A DNA stretch of 64,000 nucleotides from Rubellimicrobium arenae. Its GTDB lineage: Bacteria; Pseudomonadota; Alphaproteobacteria; Rhodobacterales; Rhodobacteraceae. How positions within the stretch are numbered: the first letter of the stretch is position 1; each line of letters begins with the position of its first letter. Location: contig NZ_JAFMST010000002.1 of assembly GCF_017916275.1 (NCBI RefSeq), positions 186,001 to 250,000 on the forward strand. Reading direction: 5' to 3'. Positions 29,910-39,040 of the stretch are shown here, one piece after another. The notes below the pieces were generated by a model. It saw only the letters and a program-made list of their open reading frames with translations, searched no databases and was not told the DNA's origin. The translations under genes were made by a program, and so were the position numbers.

Positions 29910-30469
29910 CATCCCACCTCTTTCATCATGTTCTGCAACCGGCCGAGCTTCGCGCGGATCGAGGTGTCGATCATGCGCGACCCGAGCCGAACGACAAGCC
30001 CGCCAATGAGCGACTCGTCCACCTTGGTCCGTAGTCTGATCCGCTTGCCTTCGCGGGCCGCGAGGGTCTCGCCCAGGCGGCGTTCCTGTTCGGGCGTCAG
30101 CGGCTGGGCCGAGACGACCTCGGCCGTGACCTCGCCGCGCGCCTGGCTCAGCCGTTCGCGGAGGCTGGCGACAAGCTGGGGCAGCACGAAAAGCCGCCGC
30201 TTCTGGGCCATCAGGCCCAGCACGTTGCGCATCACGGGCGTCAGGCCCATGCGATCCGCGATGGCCGCGATCGCCGCGCCCTGTTCGTCGCGGGTGTAGA
30301 TGGGGGACGAGATCAGCGTCCGCAAGTCTGCGCTGTCCTGAAGGGCCGCCTCGAGGGCGTCGAGGTCGGACTCCACGCCGTCCAGCATCCCCTCCTCGCG
30401 CGCGAGGTCGAAGACGGCCTGGGCATAGCGGTTGGCGATGCCGGTCGAGATCGAAGCTGGTTCGGACAC
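29909..30469 (-). CDS. atpH: F1-ATPase delta subunit
   Basis: Delta joins F1 to the peripheral stalk. The 186-residue protein begins with GTG-coded [20 protein letters not shown] and contains [20 protein letters not shown] and the C-terminal [20 protein letters not shown], then [10 protein letters not shown], which is the OSCP/delta signature. It is the first gene of the operon; longer upstream frames are not conserved. Fo genes are absent here, as usual in alphaproteobacteria where F1 and Fo operons are separate. Confidence 0.95.
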
Positions 30470-30576
30470 GTCCACCCTTTCGTTTGTCGTTGGCCTCCGG
30501 CCGCCCTCCGCAGATTCGCCCTGCGCCAAGCGTCCGCCCGGGGCCCGGCCCCGGCGGAGGCGTTCATTCGTGGGCG

Positions 30577-30605
30577 CGTCTAGCAGAGCATTCCGGGGGT
30601 CGCAA
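30577..30605 (-). promoter_or_regulatory. Possible promoter of the atpHAGDC operon
   Basis: On the minus strand TTGCGA (30605-30600) and TAGACG (30582-30577) are separated by 17 bases, about 110 bases upstream of atpH. The -10 is a weak match, so this is only a candidate. Confidence 0.3.
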
Positions 30606-30655
30606 CGGCTTGGAAAGGGTATTTGACACGCAAGCGCCCGGGTGGGCGCCACCGG

Positions 30656-31408
30656 TCAGGGCAGCGTGCTGCGGCCCACCGGAGCGGGCAGGCCCTGGGG
30701 GATCGAGAGGGGCCGGCGGACGGCCTCGGCCAGGCCCGGACGGGTCGGGTTCGCGACCTGCTTGCAGGCCTCGACCATGAGCACCCCGCCCGCGGCGAAG
30801 ACCGGCAGATGCCGGCCGGCCTGCTCCATCATGCCGCCGACGCGACGCCAGAACCTTTTGGCCGAGGGGGGCTGGTACAGCGTCGAATGCCCCCGTTCGA
30901 TGGTGAAGCGGTGACGCCGCAGCACGACCTCGAGCTGCCCCATGGAGTAGGGCCGCCCATAGCCGAAGGGGGTGGCGTCCGACCGCGACCAGAGCCCCGC
31001 CCGGTTGGGCACGATGAACACCGCCCGCCCGCCCGGCCCCAGCACGCGCCAGCATTCCTCGAGCAGCGCGGCGGGATGCTCGCTCACCTCGAGGCCGTGC
31101 ATCACCACGAGCTTGTCGATGAAGCCGGTGGAGATCGGCCAAAGCGTCTCCTCGCAGAGGAGGGACACGTTGGGCTGCCCGGCGGGCCAGGGCATCACGC
31201 CCTGCGGCCCCGGCATGAGGCCGATGACCCGGCGCGCCTGCCCGAGGAAGGGCCGCAGCAGCGGCACGGCAAAGCCGTAGCCCGCCACGGCCTGCCCCCT
31301 CGCCTCGGGCCAGAGCTGCAGGAGTTCGTCACGGATCACGCGCTGCGCGGCGCGGCCCAGCGCGCTGCGGTAGTAGAAGTCCCGGAGTTCGGTCACATCT
31401 AGATGCAT
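30656..31408 (-). CDS. Class I SAM-dependent methyltransferase-like protein
   Basis: The 250-residue protein begins [20 protein letters not shown] and contains the Rossmann-type elements [20 protein letters not shown] and [20 protein letters not shown], which match post-I motifs of class I methyltransferases. The usual Gly-rich SAM motif is atypical ([18 protein letters not shown]). It ends with [19 protein letters not shown] start at the ATG at 31408, where the conserved helix begins. It is divergent from gloB with a short gap. Substrate unknown. Confidence 0.78.
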   Translation of the reverse strand: MHLDVTELRDFYYRSALGRAAQRVIRDELLQLWPEARGQAVAGYGFAVPLLRPFLGQARRVIGLMPGPQGVMPWPAGQPNVSLLCEETLWPISTGFIDKLVVMHGLEVSEHPAALLEECWRVLGPGGRAVFIVPNRAGLWSRSDATPFGYGRPYSMGQLEVVLRRHRFTIERGHSTLYQPPSAKRFWRRVGGMMEQAGRHLPVFAAGGVLMVEACKQVANPTRPGLAEAVRRPLSIPQGLPAPVGRSTLP

Positions 31409-31482
31409 GCGAAGCTTCGCATCGCCGGCCGCGGTCCCTTGCAGGTTCGGCCATGACCATACCAAGAGAAGGCGCCCCCGCC

Positions 31483-32259
31483 ATGCCCCAGAACGACGCC
31501 CCGCTCACGCTTGTCACCGTGCCGTGCCTCCAGGACAACTACGCCTTTCTCCTCCATGAGGCGGCCACGGGCCGGACGGCGCTGGTGGACGCCCCCGAGG
31601 CGGGGCCGATCCGCGCGGAGCTGGAGCGTCGCGGCTGGCGGCTGACGGACATCCTGATCACCCACCACCACGCCGATCACGTCGACGGCGTCGCCGGGCT
31701 GCGGGACGGCGCGCGCGTGATCGGCGCCCGCGCCGACGCCCACCGGCTGCCGCCCCTGGACCTCCTGGTGTCCCCCGGCGAGACGGTCACCGTCTGCGGC
31801 GAGGACGCGCATGTCATCGACGTGCCGGGCCACACCATCGGCCATGTCGCCTACCACTTCCCCCGCTCGGGGATCGTGTTCACGGCGGACAGCCTGATGG
31901 CGCTGGGCTGCGGGCGGCTCTTCGAGGGGACGGCCGCGCAGATGTGGGAGTCGCTCCGGCGGCTTCGGGCGCTGCCGCCCGAGACGATCGTGTGCTCCGG
32001 GCACGAGTACACGTCCGGGAACGCGCGGTTCGCCCTGTCGGTGGATGGCCACAACGCCGCGCTCCGGGCCCGGGCCGAAGCCGTCCGCCAGGCCCGCGAG
32101 AGGGGGGAGCCGACGGTGCCGTCCCGGCTTTCGGACGAGATCGCGACCAACCCCTTCTTGCGGGCGGACGACCCCGCACTTAAGTCCGCGATGGGGATGC
32201 CGGACCGCCCCGACGCAGAGGTGTTCGGCGCGATCCGCTCCGCGAAGGACAGGTTCTGA
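31483..32259 (+). CDS. gloB: Hydroxyacylglutathione hydrolase (glyoxalase II)
   Basis: GloB hydrolyses S-lactoylglutathione to lactate and glutathione in methylglyoxal detoxification. The protein of about 258 residues has the metallo-beta-lactamase metal motif [27 protein letters not shown], and [17 protein letters not shown], with [15 protein letters not shown] and a C-terminal substrate-binding half ending [15 protein letters not shown] start at 31483 to match homologues; the in-frame ATG at 31453 has a reasonable GCAGG site too and would add ten residues. Confidence 0.93.
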   Translation: MPQNDAPLTLVTVPCLQDNYAFLLHEAATGRTALVDAPEAGPIRAELERRGWRLTDILITHHHADHVDGVAGLRDGARVIGARADAHRLPPLDLLVSPGETVTVCGEDAHVIDVPGHTIGHVAYHFPRSGIVFTADSLMALGCGRLFEGTAAQMWESLRRLRALPPETIVCSGHEYTSGNARFALSVDGHNAALRARAEAVRQARERGEPTVPSRLSDEIATNPFLRADDPALKSAMGMPDRPDAEVFGAIRSAKDRF

Positions 32260-32380
32260 CGACGCCCAGGAATCGGGCAGTCCATGACACGCCCTGGCCC
32301 ACTCCGGACCTTATCGGCGCCCCATCCGGGGCGCATGTCGCCATCCCATGGGATCGTGATCGGCCTGCCCAAAAAAACCG

Positions 32381-32408
32381 CTTGAAGCGCGGGCGCAAAC
32401 ACCGATCT
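32381..32408 (+). promoter_or_regulatory. Possible heat-shock-type promoter of clpA
   Basis: CTTGAAG (32381-32387), 13 bases, then ACCGATCT (32401-32408), which matches CCCCATNT at five of seven fixed positions. It lies about 70 bases upstream of the GTG start of clpA. Confidence 0.4.
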
Positions 32409-32476
32409 TTAAACCCAAGAGGCCCAAGGTCGTGCGGGGCCAGTCCCCTCCCGGCCCCCGATAGAGGAGCACGCAA

Positions 32477-34807
32477 GTGCCGTCTTTCTCGACCACTCTC
32501 GAGCAGTCCATCCATCAGGCGCTTGCGATCGCCAACAGCAAGCGCCACGAGCTCGCCACCCTTGAACACCTTCTTCTCGCCCTGATCGACGAGCCGGACG
32601 CCGCCCGCGTGATGCGCGCCTGCTCGGTCGACCTCAAGGAGTTGAGAAAGAACCTCGAAGACTTCATCGACGACGACCTGTCCACCCTTGTCACCGACGT
32701 CGAGGGCTCGGAGGCGGTGCCGACCGCCGCCTTCCAGCGGGTGATCCAGCGGGCCGCCATCCACGTCCAGTCCTCGGGCCGGACGGAAGTGACGGGCGCC
32801 AACGTCCTGGTCGCGATCTTCGCGGAACGGGAAAGCAACGCCGCGTATTTCCTGCAAGAGCAGGACATGACCCGCTACGACGCCGTGAACTTCATCGCGC
32901 ACGGCGTGGCCAAGGATCCCGCCTTCGGCGAGTCGCGGCCGATCACGGGTGCCAGCTCCTCCTCGTCCAAGAACGAGGAGCACGAGAAGTCCGAGTCCTC
33001 CGACGACAAGGAGAGCGCCCTGTCCAAGTACTGCGTCGATCTCAACGCCAAGTCCCGCAAGGGCGATGTGGACCCCCTCATCGGCCGCGAGGAGGAGGTC
33101 GAGCGCTGCATCCAGGTGCTCTGCCGCCGCCGCAAGAACAACCCGCTCCTCGTCGGCGATCCCGGCGTGGGCAAGACCGCCATCGCCGAAGGGCTCGCCT
33201 GGAAGATCGTCAACGGCGAGGTTCCGGACGTGCTGGCCGGGGCGACCATCTTCTCGCTCGACATGGGGGCGCTGCTCGCCGGCACCCGCTACCGCGGCGA
33301 CTTCGAGGAGCGTCTGAAGGCCGTCGTCAACGAGCTCGAGCAGCACCCCGACGCGGTTCTGTTCATCGACGAGATCCACACCGTGATCGGCGCGGGGGCG
33401 ACCTCGGGCGGCGCGATGGACGCGTCCAACCTGCTCAAGCCCGCGCTGCAGGGCGGCAAGCTGCGCTGCATGGGCTCGACCACCTACAAGGAGTTCCGCC
33501 AGCACTTCGAGAAGGACCGCGCGCTGTCGCGGCGCTTCCAGAAGATCGACGTGAACGAGCCGTCGGTGGAAGACACCGTGAAGATCCTCACGGGCCTCAA
33601 GCCCTATTTCGAGGAGCATCACAACATCAAGTACACCTCGGACGCGATCCGCATCGCGGTCGAGCTGTCGGCCCGTTACATCAACGACCGCAAGCTGCCC
33701 GACAAGGCGATCGATGTCATCGACGAGGCCGGGGCCGCGCAGCACCTGATCCCGAACAGCAAGCGCCGCAAGACCATCGGCGCCAAGGAGATCGAGGCCG
33801 TCGTGGCCAAGATCGCCCGCATCCCGCCCAAGAACGTCTCCAAGGACGACGCCGAGGTGCTCAAGGACCTCGAAGGCGCCCTGAAGCGGGTGGTGTTCGG
33901 CCAGGATGCCGCCATCGTGGCGCTGTCCTCGGCGATCAAGCTGGCGCGCGCCGGCCTGCGCGAGCCCGAGAAGCCCATCGGCAACTACCTGTTCGCCGGG
34001 CCGACCGGGGTCGGGAAGACCGAGGTCGCCAAGCAGCTCGCCGACACGCTGGGCGTGGAACTGCTGCGCTTCGACATGTCCGAGTACATGGAGAAGCACG
34101 CGGTCTCGCGGCTCATCGGCGCGCCTCCGGGCTATGTCGGCTTCGACCAGGGCGGGATGCTCACGGACGGGGTGGACCAGCACCCGCACTGCGTGCTCCT
34201 CCTCGACGAGATCGAGAAGGCGCACCCGGACGTCTACAACATCCTCCTGCAGGTCATGGACCACGGGAAGCTCACCGACCATAACGGCCGCCAGGTGGAC
34301 TTCCGCAACGTGATCCTGATCATGACGTCGAACGCGGGTGCTGCGGACATGGCCAAGGCGGCCATCGGCTTCGGCCGCGACCGCCGCGAGGGCGAGGACA
34401 CCGCCGCCATCGAGCGGACCTTCACGCCCGAGTTCCGGAACCGCCTCGACGCCGTGATCTCCTTCGCGCCGCTGTCCAAGGAGGTCATCCACCAGGTGGT
34501 CGAGAAGTTCGTCCTCCAGCTGGAGGCGCAGCTCATGGACCGCCACGTCCATATCGAGCTGTCGCCCGAGGCGGCCGCCTGGCTGGGCGACAAGGGCTAC
34601 GACGACAAGATGGGCGCACGTCCCCTGGGCCGCGTGATCCAGGAGAACATCAAGAAGCCGCTGGCCGAGGAACTGCTCTTCGGCAAACTGACCAAGGGCG
34701 GCGTGGTTCGCGTCGGCGTCAAGGACGACAAGCTCGACCTCCAGTACGAGCCGACGTCGGTCCCACGGCTCACCGACAACAAGCCGCCGCTCCTGACGGC
34801 CGAATGA
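32477..34807 (+). CDS. clpA: ATP-dependent Clp protease ATP-binding subunit ClpA
   Basis: ClpA unfolds substrates and feeds them into ClpP. The 776-residue Hsp100 protein has an N-domain ([19 protein letters not shown]), two AAA+ modules with Walker A motifs GDPGVGKTA (about residue 228) and GPTGVGKTE (about residue 508), Walker B in [15 protein letters not shown] and [15 protein letters not shown], and the C-terminal D2-small domain. The GTG at 32477 has GAGGAG upstream. The adaptor gene clpS, usually directly upstream of clpA, is not present in the preceding 217 bases. ClpP is not in the window. Confidence 0.96.
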   Translation: MPSFSTTLEQSIHQALAIANSKRHELATLEHLLLALIDEPDAARVMRACSVDLKELRKNLEDFIDDDLSTLVTDVEGSEAVPTAAFQRVIQRAAIHVQSSGRTEVTGANVLVAIFAERESNAAYFLQEQDMTRYDAVNFIAHGVAKDPAFGESRPITGASSSSSKNEEHEKSESSDDKESALSKYCVDLNAKSRKGDVDPLIGREEEVERCIQVLCRRRKNNPLLVGDPGVGKTAIAEGLAWKIVNGEVPDVLAGATIFSLDMGALLAGTRYRGDFEERLKAVVNELEQHPDAVLFIDEIHTVIGAGATSGGAMDASNLLKPALQGGKLRCMGSTTYKEFRQHFEKDRALSRRFQKIDVNEPSVEDTVKILTGLKPYFEEHHNIKYTSDAIRIAVELSARYINDRKLPDKAIDVIDEAGAAQHLIPNSKRRKTIGAKEIEAVVAKIARIPPKNVSKDDAEVLKDLEGALKRVVFGQDAAIVALSSAIKLARAGLREPEKPIGNYLFAGPTGVGKTEVAKQLADTLGVELLRFDMSEYMEKHAVSRLIGAPPGYVGFDQGGMLTDGVDQHPHCVLLLDEIEKAHPDVYNILLQVMDHGKLTDHNGRQVDFRNVILIMTSNAGAADMAKAAIGFGRDRREGEDTAAIERTFTPEFRNRLDAVISFAPLSKEVIHQVVEKFVLQLEAQLMDRHVHIELSPEAAAWLGDKGYDDKMGARPLGRVIQENIKKPLAEELLFGKLTKGGVVRVGVKDDKLDLQYEPTSVPRLTDNKPPLLTAE

Positions 34808-34814
34808 TCCAGCG

Positions 34815-34846
34815 AGCGCCGCCCCCCGGGGCGGCGCTTTGCATTT
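34815..34846 (+). terminator. Rho-independent terminator of clpA
   Basis: An 11-bp stem, AGCGCCGCCCC (34815-34825) with GGGGCGGCGCT (34828-34838), followed by TTGCATTT. It begins 8 bases after the clpA stop. Confidence 0.8.
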
Positions 34847-34981
34847 GGGAGGGGCCAGGCGACCCCGTCCCTGGACGGACCGACGCGCAGGCTCCTGATG
34901 GGCCGGGATCGCTCGCTGGCCTCCGACATGCGGCGTCGGCCATGGTCCCTGCTCGGGCCGGGCCTCATGAGGAGATCCGTC

Positions 34982-35944
34982 GTGCGACCCCAACCCCTGC
35001 TGGCGCTCGTCCTGCTCGCATCGCCTGTGCAGGCCTTCGATCTCACTTTTCCAGTCGCCTGCACGCCGGGGCAGGACTGCTACCTCCAGAATCTGTTCGA
35101 CCACGACGCCGGCCCGGACGCGCGGGACGCCGCCTGCGGGCCGCTGGCCTATGACGCGCATGATGGGACGGACATCGCCCTTCCCACGCTCCGGGATCAG
35201 GCCCGAGGCGTCGAGGTGATGGCCGCAGCGGATGGAACCGTCCTGGGGGCGCGGGATGGCATGGCGGATGTGCCGCAGGACGCCCCGGATGCGCCGGAGA
35301 TCGCAGGGCGGGAATGCGGAAACGGCGTGCTGATCCGCCACGAGGACGGGTGGGAGACGCAGTACTGCCACATGGCCCGGGGCTCGGTCGCCGTGCATGA
35401 GGGCGACACCGTCCGGGCAGGCCAGGTGCTGGGCCGCATCGGACTGTCGGGGGACACCGAGTTCCCGCATCTTCACCTCACGGTGCGCCGGGATGGCGTC
35501 GAGGTGGATCCGTTCGCGCCCGACAGCGCCGCGACCTGCGGCCCCCTGCCCCAGCCGAACCTCTGGGCCCAGCCGCTGGATTTTCCGCAGGGCGGCATCA
35601 CCGACGCGGGGTTCGCGACCGGCGTCCCCGACTATGCCGCGATCCGCGCCGGGGTGGCCGAATCCGCCCCGCGACCCGACCAGCCCTTGGTGCTCTTCGG
35701 ACTGATCTATGGCGGCCGCGCAGGCGACCGGGTCCGCCTCGCCGTCCGCGGGCCGGGGGGTGAGGAGATCCTCGGGCACGAGGAGCCCCTGGACCGGACC
35801 CAGGCGCTGCTCTTCCGGGCGGCAGGCCTGCGCGCACCGGACGGCGGCTGGCCGGCCGGCCTTTACGAGGGCACGGTCACCCTGCTGCGCGACGGGACCG
35901 AGCTCGGCCAGCTGTCCCGGTCCACGGAGATGCCGGGCCGCTAG
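34982..35944 (+). CDS. Exported M23-family metallopeptidase
   Basis: The 320-residue protein has a signal peptide (PLLALVLLASPVQA) and a LytM/M23 domain with the zinc ligands in AYDAHDGTDIA and HLHLTVRR, plus VLIRHEDGWETQYCHMARGS between them, as in peptidoglycan endopeptidases. A C-terminal beta-rich region (RLAVRGPGGEEILGHEEPLD) of unknown role follows. I choose the GTG at 34982 because GAGGAG lies seven bases upstream and it puts the signal peptide at the N-terminus; an in-frame ATG at 34967 is the alternative. It probably acts in the periplasm on cross-links. Confidence 0.88.
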   Translation: MRPQPLLALVLLASPVQAFDLTFPVACTPGQDCYLQNLFDHDAGPDARDAACGPLAYDAHDGTDIALPTLRDQARGVEVMAAADGTVLGARDGMADVPQDAPDAPEIAGRECGNGVLIRHEDGWETQYCHMARGSVAVHEGDTVRAGQVLGRIGLSGDTEFPHLHLTVRRDGVEVDPFAPDSAATCGPLPQPNLWAQPLDFPQGGITDAGFATGVPDYAAIRAGVAESAPRPDQPLVLFGLIYGGRAGDRVRLAVRGPGGEEILGHEEPLDRTQALLFRAAGLRAPDGGWPAGLYEGTVTLLRDGTELGQLSRSTEMPGR

Positions 35945-36207
35945 GGGCAAGGACCGACCGTCTGAGTCCCCTTGGGCCTCGGGCTCAGGAGACGGCCCCG
36001 ATCCCCGCGCCCGGATGCCGCGACGACCCTGCCAGACCTTGATCGAGGAGCCATGGCGTCAGGGACACAAGGTCCGACCTTGGCCGCGGAGCCGGGGCAG
36101 CCGATCGGCTTAAGAACGGGCCTCCGATGCGCCCAAAGGTTGACCGGGATCAAGGACGGACGATCCAGGGCGGGGCAAAAGGCCTGCGTCATCGCAGGGA
36201 GAACGCC

Positions 36208-36756
36208 ATGACCGTCCTCATCCTTTACGCCACCACCGAAGGGCAGACCCGCAAGATCGCCCGCCGCGCCGCGACGCACCTCATCGCGGAAGGTCATTCC
36301 GTGGAGCTGCTGCCCGTCGGCGAGGCCGGAGACCTGTCGCTGGACGGCTTCGAGAAGGTTCTGCTCCTGGCCTCGGTCCATGCCGGGCATTACCAGCCGG
36401 CGTTCATCGCCTACGCCAAGGCGCACCGCGACCAGCTGGCCCGGCGTTCGACCGCGTTCCTGTCGGTGTCGCTCTCGGCGGCCAGCGCAGAGCCGGAGGA
36501 CCGTGAAGGGCTCGACGACGTGATCCGGCGGATGATCACCGAGACAGGCTGGGCCCCCGAACGGATCGAGCATGTGGCCGGGGCCTTCCGCTGGTCCGAA
36601 TACGACCTGCTGCGGAACTGGGCCATGCGCTGGATCGCGTCCCAGCGCGACCCGTCCGTCCGCGCCGGACAGGACAAGGAATACACCGACTGGGCGGCGC
36701 TGGACCGGTTCCTCGATGCCTGGGTGGGCGAAGCGGTCAGCGTTCCGTCAGCTTGA
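36208..36756 (+). CDS. Flavodoxin-domain protein (HemG-like)
   Basis: The 182-residue protein has a flavodoxin FMN-binding start TVLILYATTEGQTRKIARRA and an LLLASVHAGHYQPAFIAYAK segment, the layout of menaquinone-dependent protoporphyrinogen oxidase HemG. HemG converts protoporphyrinogen IX to protoporphyrin IX in the haem pathway. The identification as HemG is a family inference, since other flavodoxin-domain proteins look similar. The 3' end overlaps the convergent OmpA-coiled-coil gene by 20 bases. Confidence 0.75.
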   Translation: MTVLILYATTEGQTRKIARRAATHLIAEGHSVELLPVGEAGDLSLDGFEKVLLLASVHAGHYQPAFIAYAKAHRDQLARRSTAFLSVSLSAASAEPEDREGLDDVIRRMITETGWAPERIEHVAGAFRWSEYDLLRNWAMRWIASQRDPSVRAGQDKEYTDWAALDRFLDAWVGEAVSVPSA

Positions 36757-39037
36757 TCTCGATCCGCCGGTTGCGGGCGCGGCCCTCGGGGGTGCCGCTG
36801 GTGTCGATGGGCTGGAACTGCCCATAGCCGTTGGCCGACAGGCGGTTCGGAGGAATGCCTTCGAAATCCGACATCTGCCGGACCACCGACAGGGCGCGGG
36901 CCTGGCTCAGCTCCCAGTTGTCGCGGAACTGCCCCGACCCCGTGAGCGGGATGTCGTCCGTATGGCCGTCGACCTGGATCACCCAGTCGATGCCGGCAGG
37001 GATATCGGCCGAGATCTCGCGGAGGAGCGTCGCGACGCGCGCGATCTGGGCCCGGCCCTCGTCGGACAGCATCGCCCGGCCGGGCTCGAACAGCACCTCC
37101 GAGGAAAAGACGAAGCGGTCGCCCACCACCTGGATGCCTTCGCGTCCTTCCAGCAGGCGGCGCATGTTGCCGAAGAACTCGGACTTGTAGGTCTCGAGGT
37201 CCTGGGCCTGGGCCGCCAGACGCGCGGCCTCCTGCCGGGCCCGCTCCGCCTCGTCGGCCTGGCGCTGGCGCTCTTCCTCCTCGAGCTCGGCGCGGCGGCG
37301 CTCCTCGGCGGCGACCCGGGCCAGCGCCGTGTTGAGGTCGGCGCCAAGCGACTGGATCTGCACCTGAGCCTGCTTGTCCTCGTCCTCCGCCACGTCCAGG
37401 AGCGCCTGCAACGTCGCGATCTGCGTGCGAAGCTCCGACACCTGCTCGTTGAGGACCGCGACCTGGCGCTGGCTCTCGGCCGACAGGTCCTCCTGCCGGG
37501 CCAGCTCGGCCTGCGCGGTGGCCAGGAGCGAGGCCTGCCGCTCCGCCTCGGATTGCGTGTCCCGCGAGGACGCCTCGGAGGCGGCGACCTGCTCCAGCGC
37601 CTCGGCCAAGCGGGCGCGCAGGTCGGCCTCGGCCTGCCCGGAGGCCTGGGCCGCCTCGTCGCTCTGCTGCTGGCGCAGGACGGCCTCGGCCAGCCGTGAG
37701 GACAGGTCGTTCCGTTCGTCGGACAGGCGTTCCAGCTCCCGCTCTGCGGCCGCCCGGGCCTGGGTCTCGCGCGCGAGCTGCTGCTGGAGATCCGTGCGCT
37801 CGGCCTGGGCCGCCGTCAGCGCCCCGGCGGCGTCCTGCCCCTCGGCCTCGAGGGCCTGGAGCCGGGTCCGGGTTTCCTCCTCCCGCGCACGGGCGGCGTC
37901 GCGGTCGAGGATGGCCTGGGCCAGACGCTCCTGGGCGTCCTCCTGGCTCAGACGGGCCTGGGACAGCGCCTGCTGAAGCGCCTCCTGGGCCGTCTGGAGA
38001 TCGCCCTGGGCCGTCTCCCGGTCCGCGAGGGCAGCAGCGAGGCGCGCCGAGAGCGAAGCCCCTTCGGCCTGCGACGCCTGCAGGGCATCCCGCGCCGCCT
38101 GAAGGTCGGCTTCGGTCGTCCGCTGGAGGCTCAGGGCGGCCAGCAGCCGGGCGTCGAGGTCGTCGCCCCGGGCCTGAGCATCGGTGGCCCGCTCCTCGGC
38201 CTGCTGCCGCGCGAGGATGGCAGCGGCAAGCTGGGTGTCCAGGTCATCGCGCGCGGCCTGGGCCGCGGCCAGGAGCGTCAGCGTGTCCTCGGCCTTCTTC
38301 CGTTCCTCCTCGAGCGACAGCGTCATCGCGGTGAGCTCGGCCTCGGAGTCGCGGAGCTGCGCGCGGAGCTGCTCGGCGGCGGCGGCATCGGCCAGGCGCT
38401 GCGCCTCGGCGTCGGACAGAGCCTGCCGCGCATCGGCCAGCGCCTCGCCCCCTTCGGCGGTGTCGTTCTGCAACGACCGGATGAGCTGCTCCAGCGCCTC
38501 GCGCCGGGCGGCGGCCAGCCGGGCCTGCTCCTGCCCCGCGTCGATTTCCTGCCGCGCGGAGGCGAGCGCCTGGTTCAGCGCCTCGGCCTCGTCGGCCTGC
38601 CGGGAGGTCTGCTCCTCGAGGGAGGCCACCCGGTTCCGCGCCCGGTCACGCTCGGTCAGGAGGGCCGCGACCTGCGCCTCGAACTCGGTGATCCGGCCCT
38701 GGGCGTCGGACAGCTGCTGCGCCTGGGTGTCCCGTTCCTGGGTCAGGCGGTCGATGACCGAGGCCTGCTCCCGGCTCTGGCGGTCCGCCTCGCCAAGGGT
38801 GCGGCTCAGCTCCTCCTCGCGGGTCTGCGACAGGCCGAGCGCATCGGTCAGCGACGCGACCTGGGCGGCAAGATCATCGAGCCGGGTCTGCTGGCCCGTG
38901 ATCTGGTCGCGCAGGGTGAACTGGACGACAGTGAAGATCGTGAGAACGAACATCAGGACCAGCAGCAGGCCGGTCATGGCGTCCACGAAGCCCGGCCAGG
39001 TGTTCGCGTGCTGCCCTCGGCGTCGGGCGCGGAGCAT
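36737..39037 (-). CDS. OmpA-family protein with N-terminal membrane helix and very long coiled coil
   Basis: The 766-residue protein begins with a basic N-terminus and one membrane helix (about residues 17-41) containing FVDAMTGLLLVLMFVLTIF, with Asp19 placed as the proton-carrying Asp of MotB/TolR/ZorB. About 560 residues of charged Ala/Gln/Arg/Glu heptad sequence follow (for example LEAQVAALLTERDRARNRVA-type runs), then an OmpA peptidoglycan-binding domain from about residue 646 with VDGHTDDIPLTGSGQFRDNW and ARNRRIEIKL. It is four bases downstream of the proton-channel gene, so the two form a proton-powered complex spanning inner membrane and cell wall. Its job is unknown. Confidence 0.85.
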   Translation of the reverse strand: MLRARRRGQHANTWPGFVDAMTGLLLVLMFVLTIFTVVQFTLRDQITGQQTRLDDLAAQVASLTDALGLSQTREEELSRTLGEADRQSREQASVIDRLTQERDTQAQQLSDAQGRITEFEAQVAALLTERDRARNRVASLEEQTSRQADEAEALNQALASARQEIDAGQEQARLAAARREALEQLIRSLQNDTAEGGEALADARQALSDAEAQRLADAAAAEQLRAQLRDSEAELTAMTLSLEEERKKAEDTLTLLAAAQAARDDLDTQLAAAILARQQAEERATDAQARGDDLDARLLAALSLQRTTEADLQAARDALQASQAEGASLSARLAAALADRETAQGDLQTAQEALQQALSQARLSQEDAQERLAQAILDRDAARAREEETRTRLQALEAEGQDAAGALTAAQAERTDLQQQLARETQARAAAERELERLSDERNDLSSRLAEAVLRQQQSDEAAQASGQAEADLRARLAEALEQVAASEASSRDTQSEAERQASLLATAQAELARQEDLSAESQRQVAVLNEQVSELRTQIATLQALLDVAEDEDKQAQVQIQSLGADLNTALARVAAEERRRAELEEEERQRQADEAERARQEAARLAAQAQDLETYKSEFFGNMRRLLEGREGIQVVGDRFVFSSEVLFEPGRAMLSDEGRAQIARVATLLREISADIPAGIDWVIQVDGHTDDIPLTGSGQFRDNWELSQARALSVVRQMSDFEGIPPNRLSANGYGQFQPIDTSGTPEGRARNRRIEIKLTER

Positions 39038-39040
39038 CCC

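Noticed and set aside
30634..30649. GCGCCC/GGGCGC hairpin after the methyltransferase gene
   Set aside because: Only a 6-bp stem with no U-tract; too weak to call a terminator.
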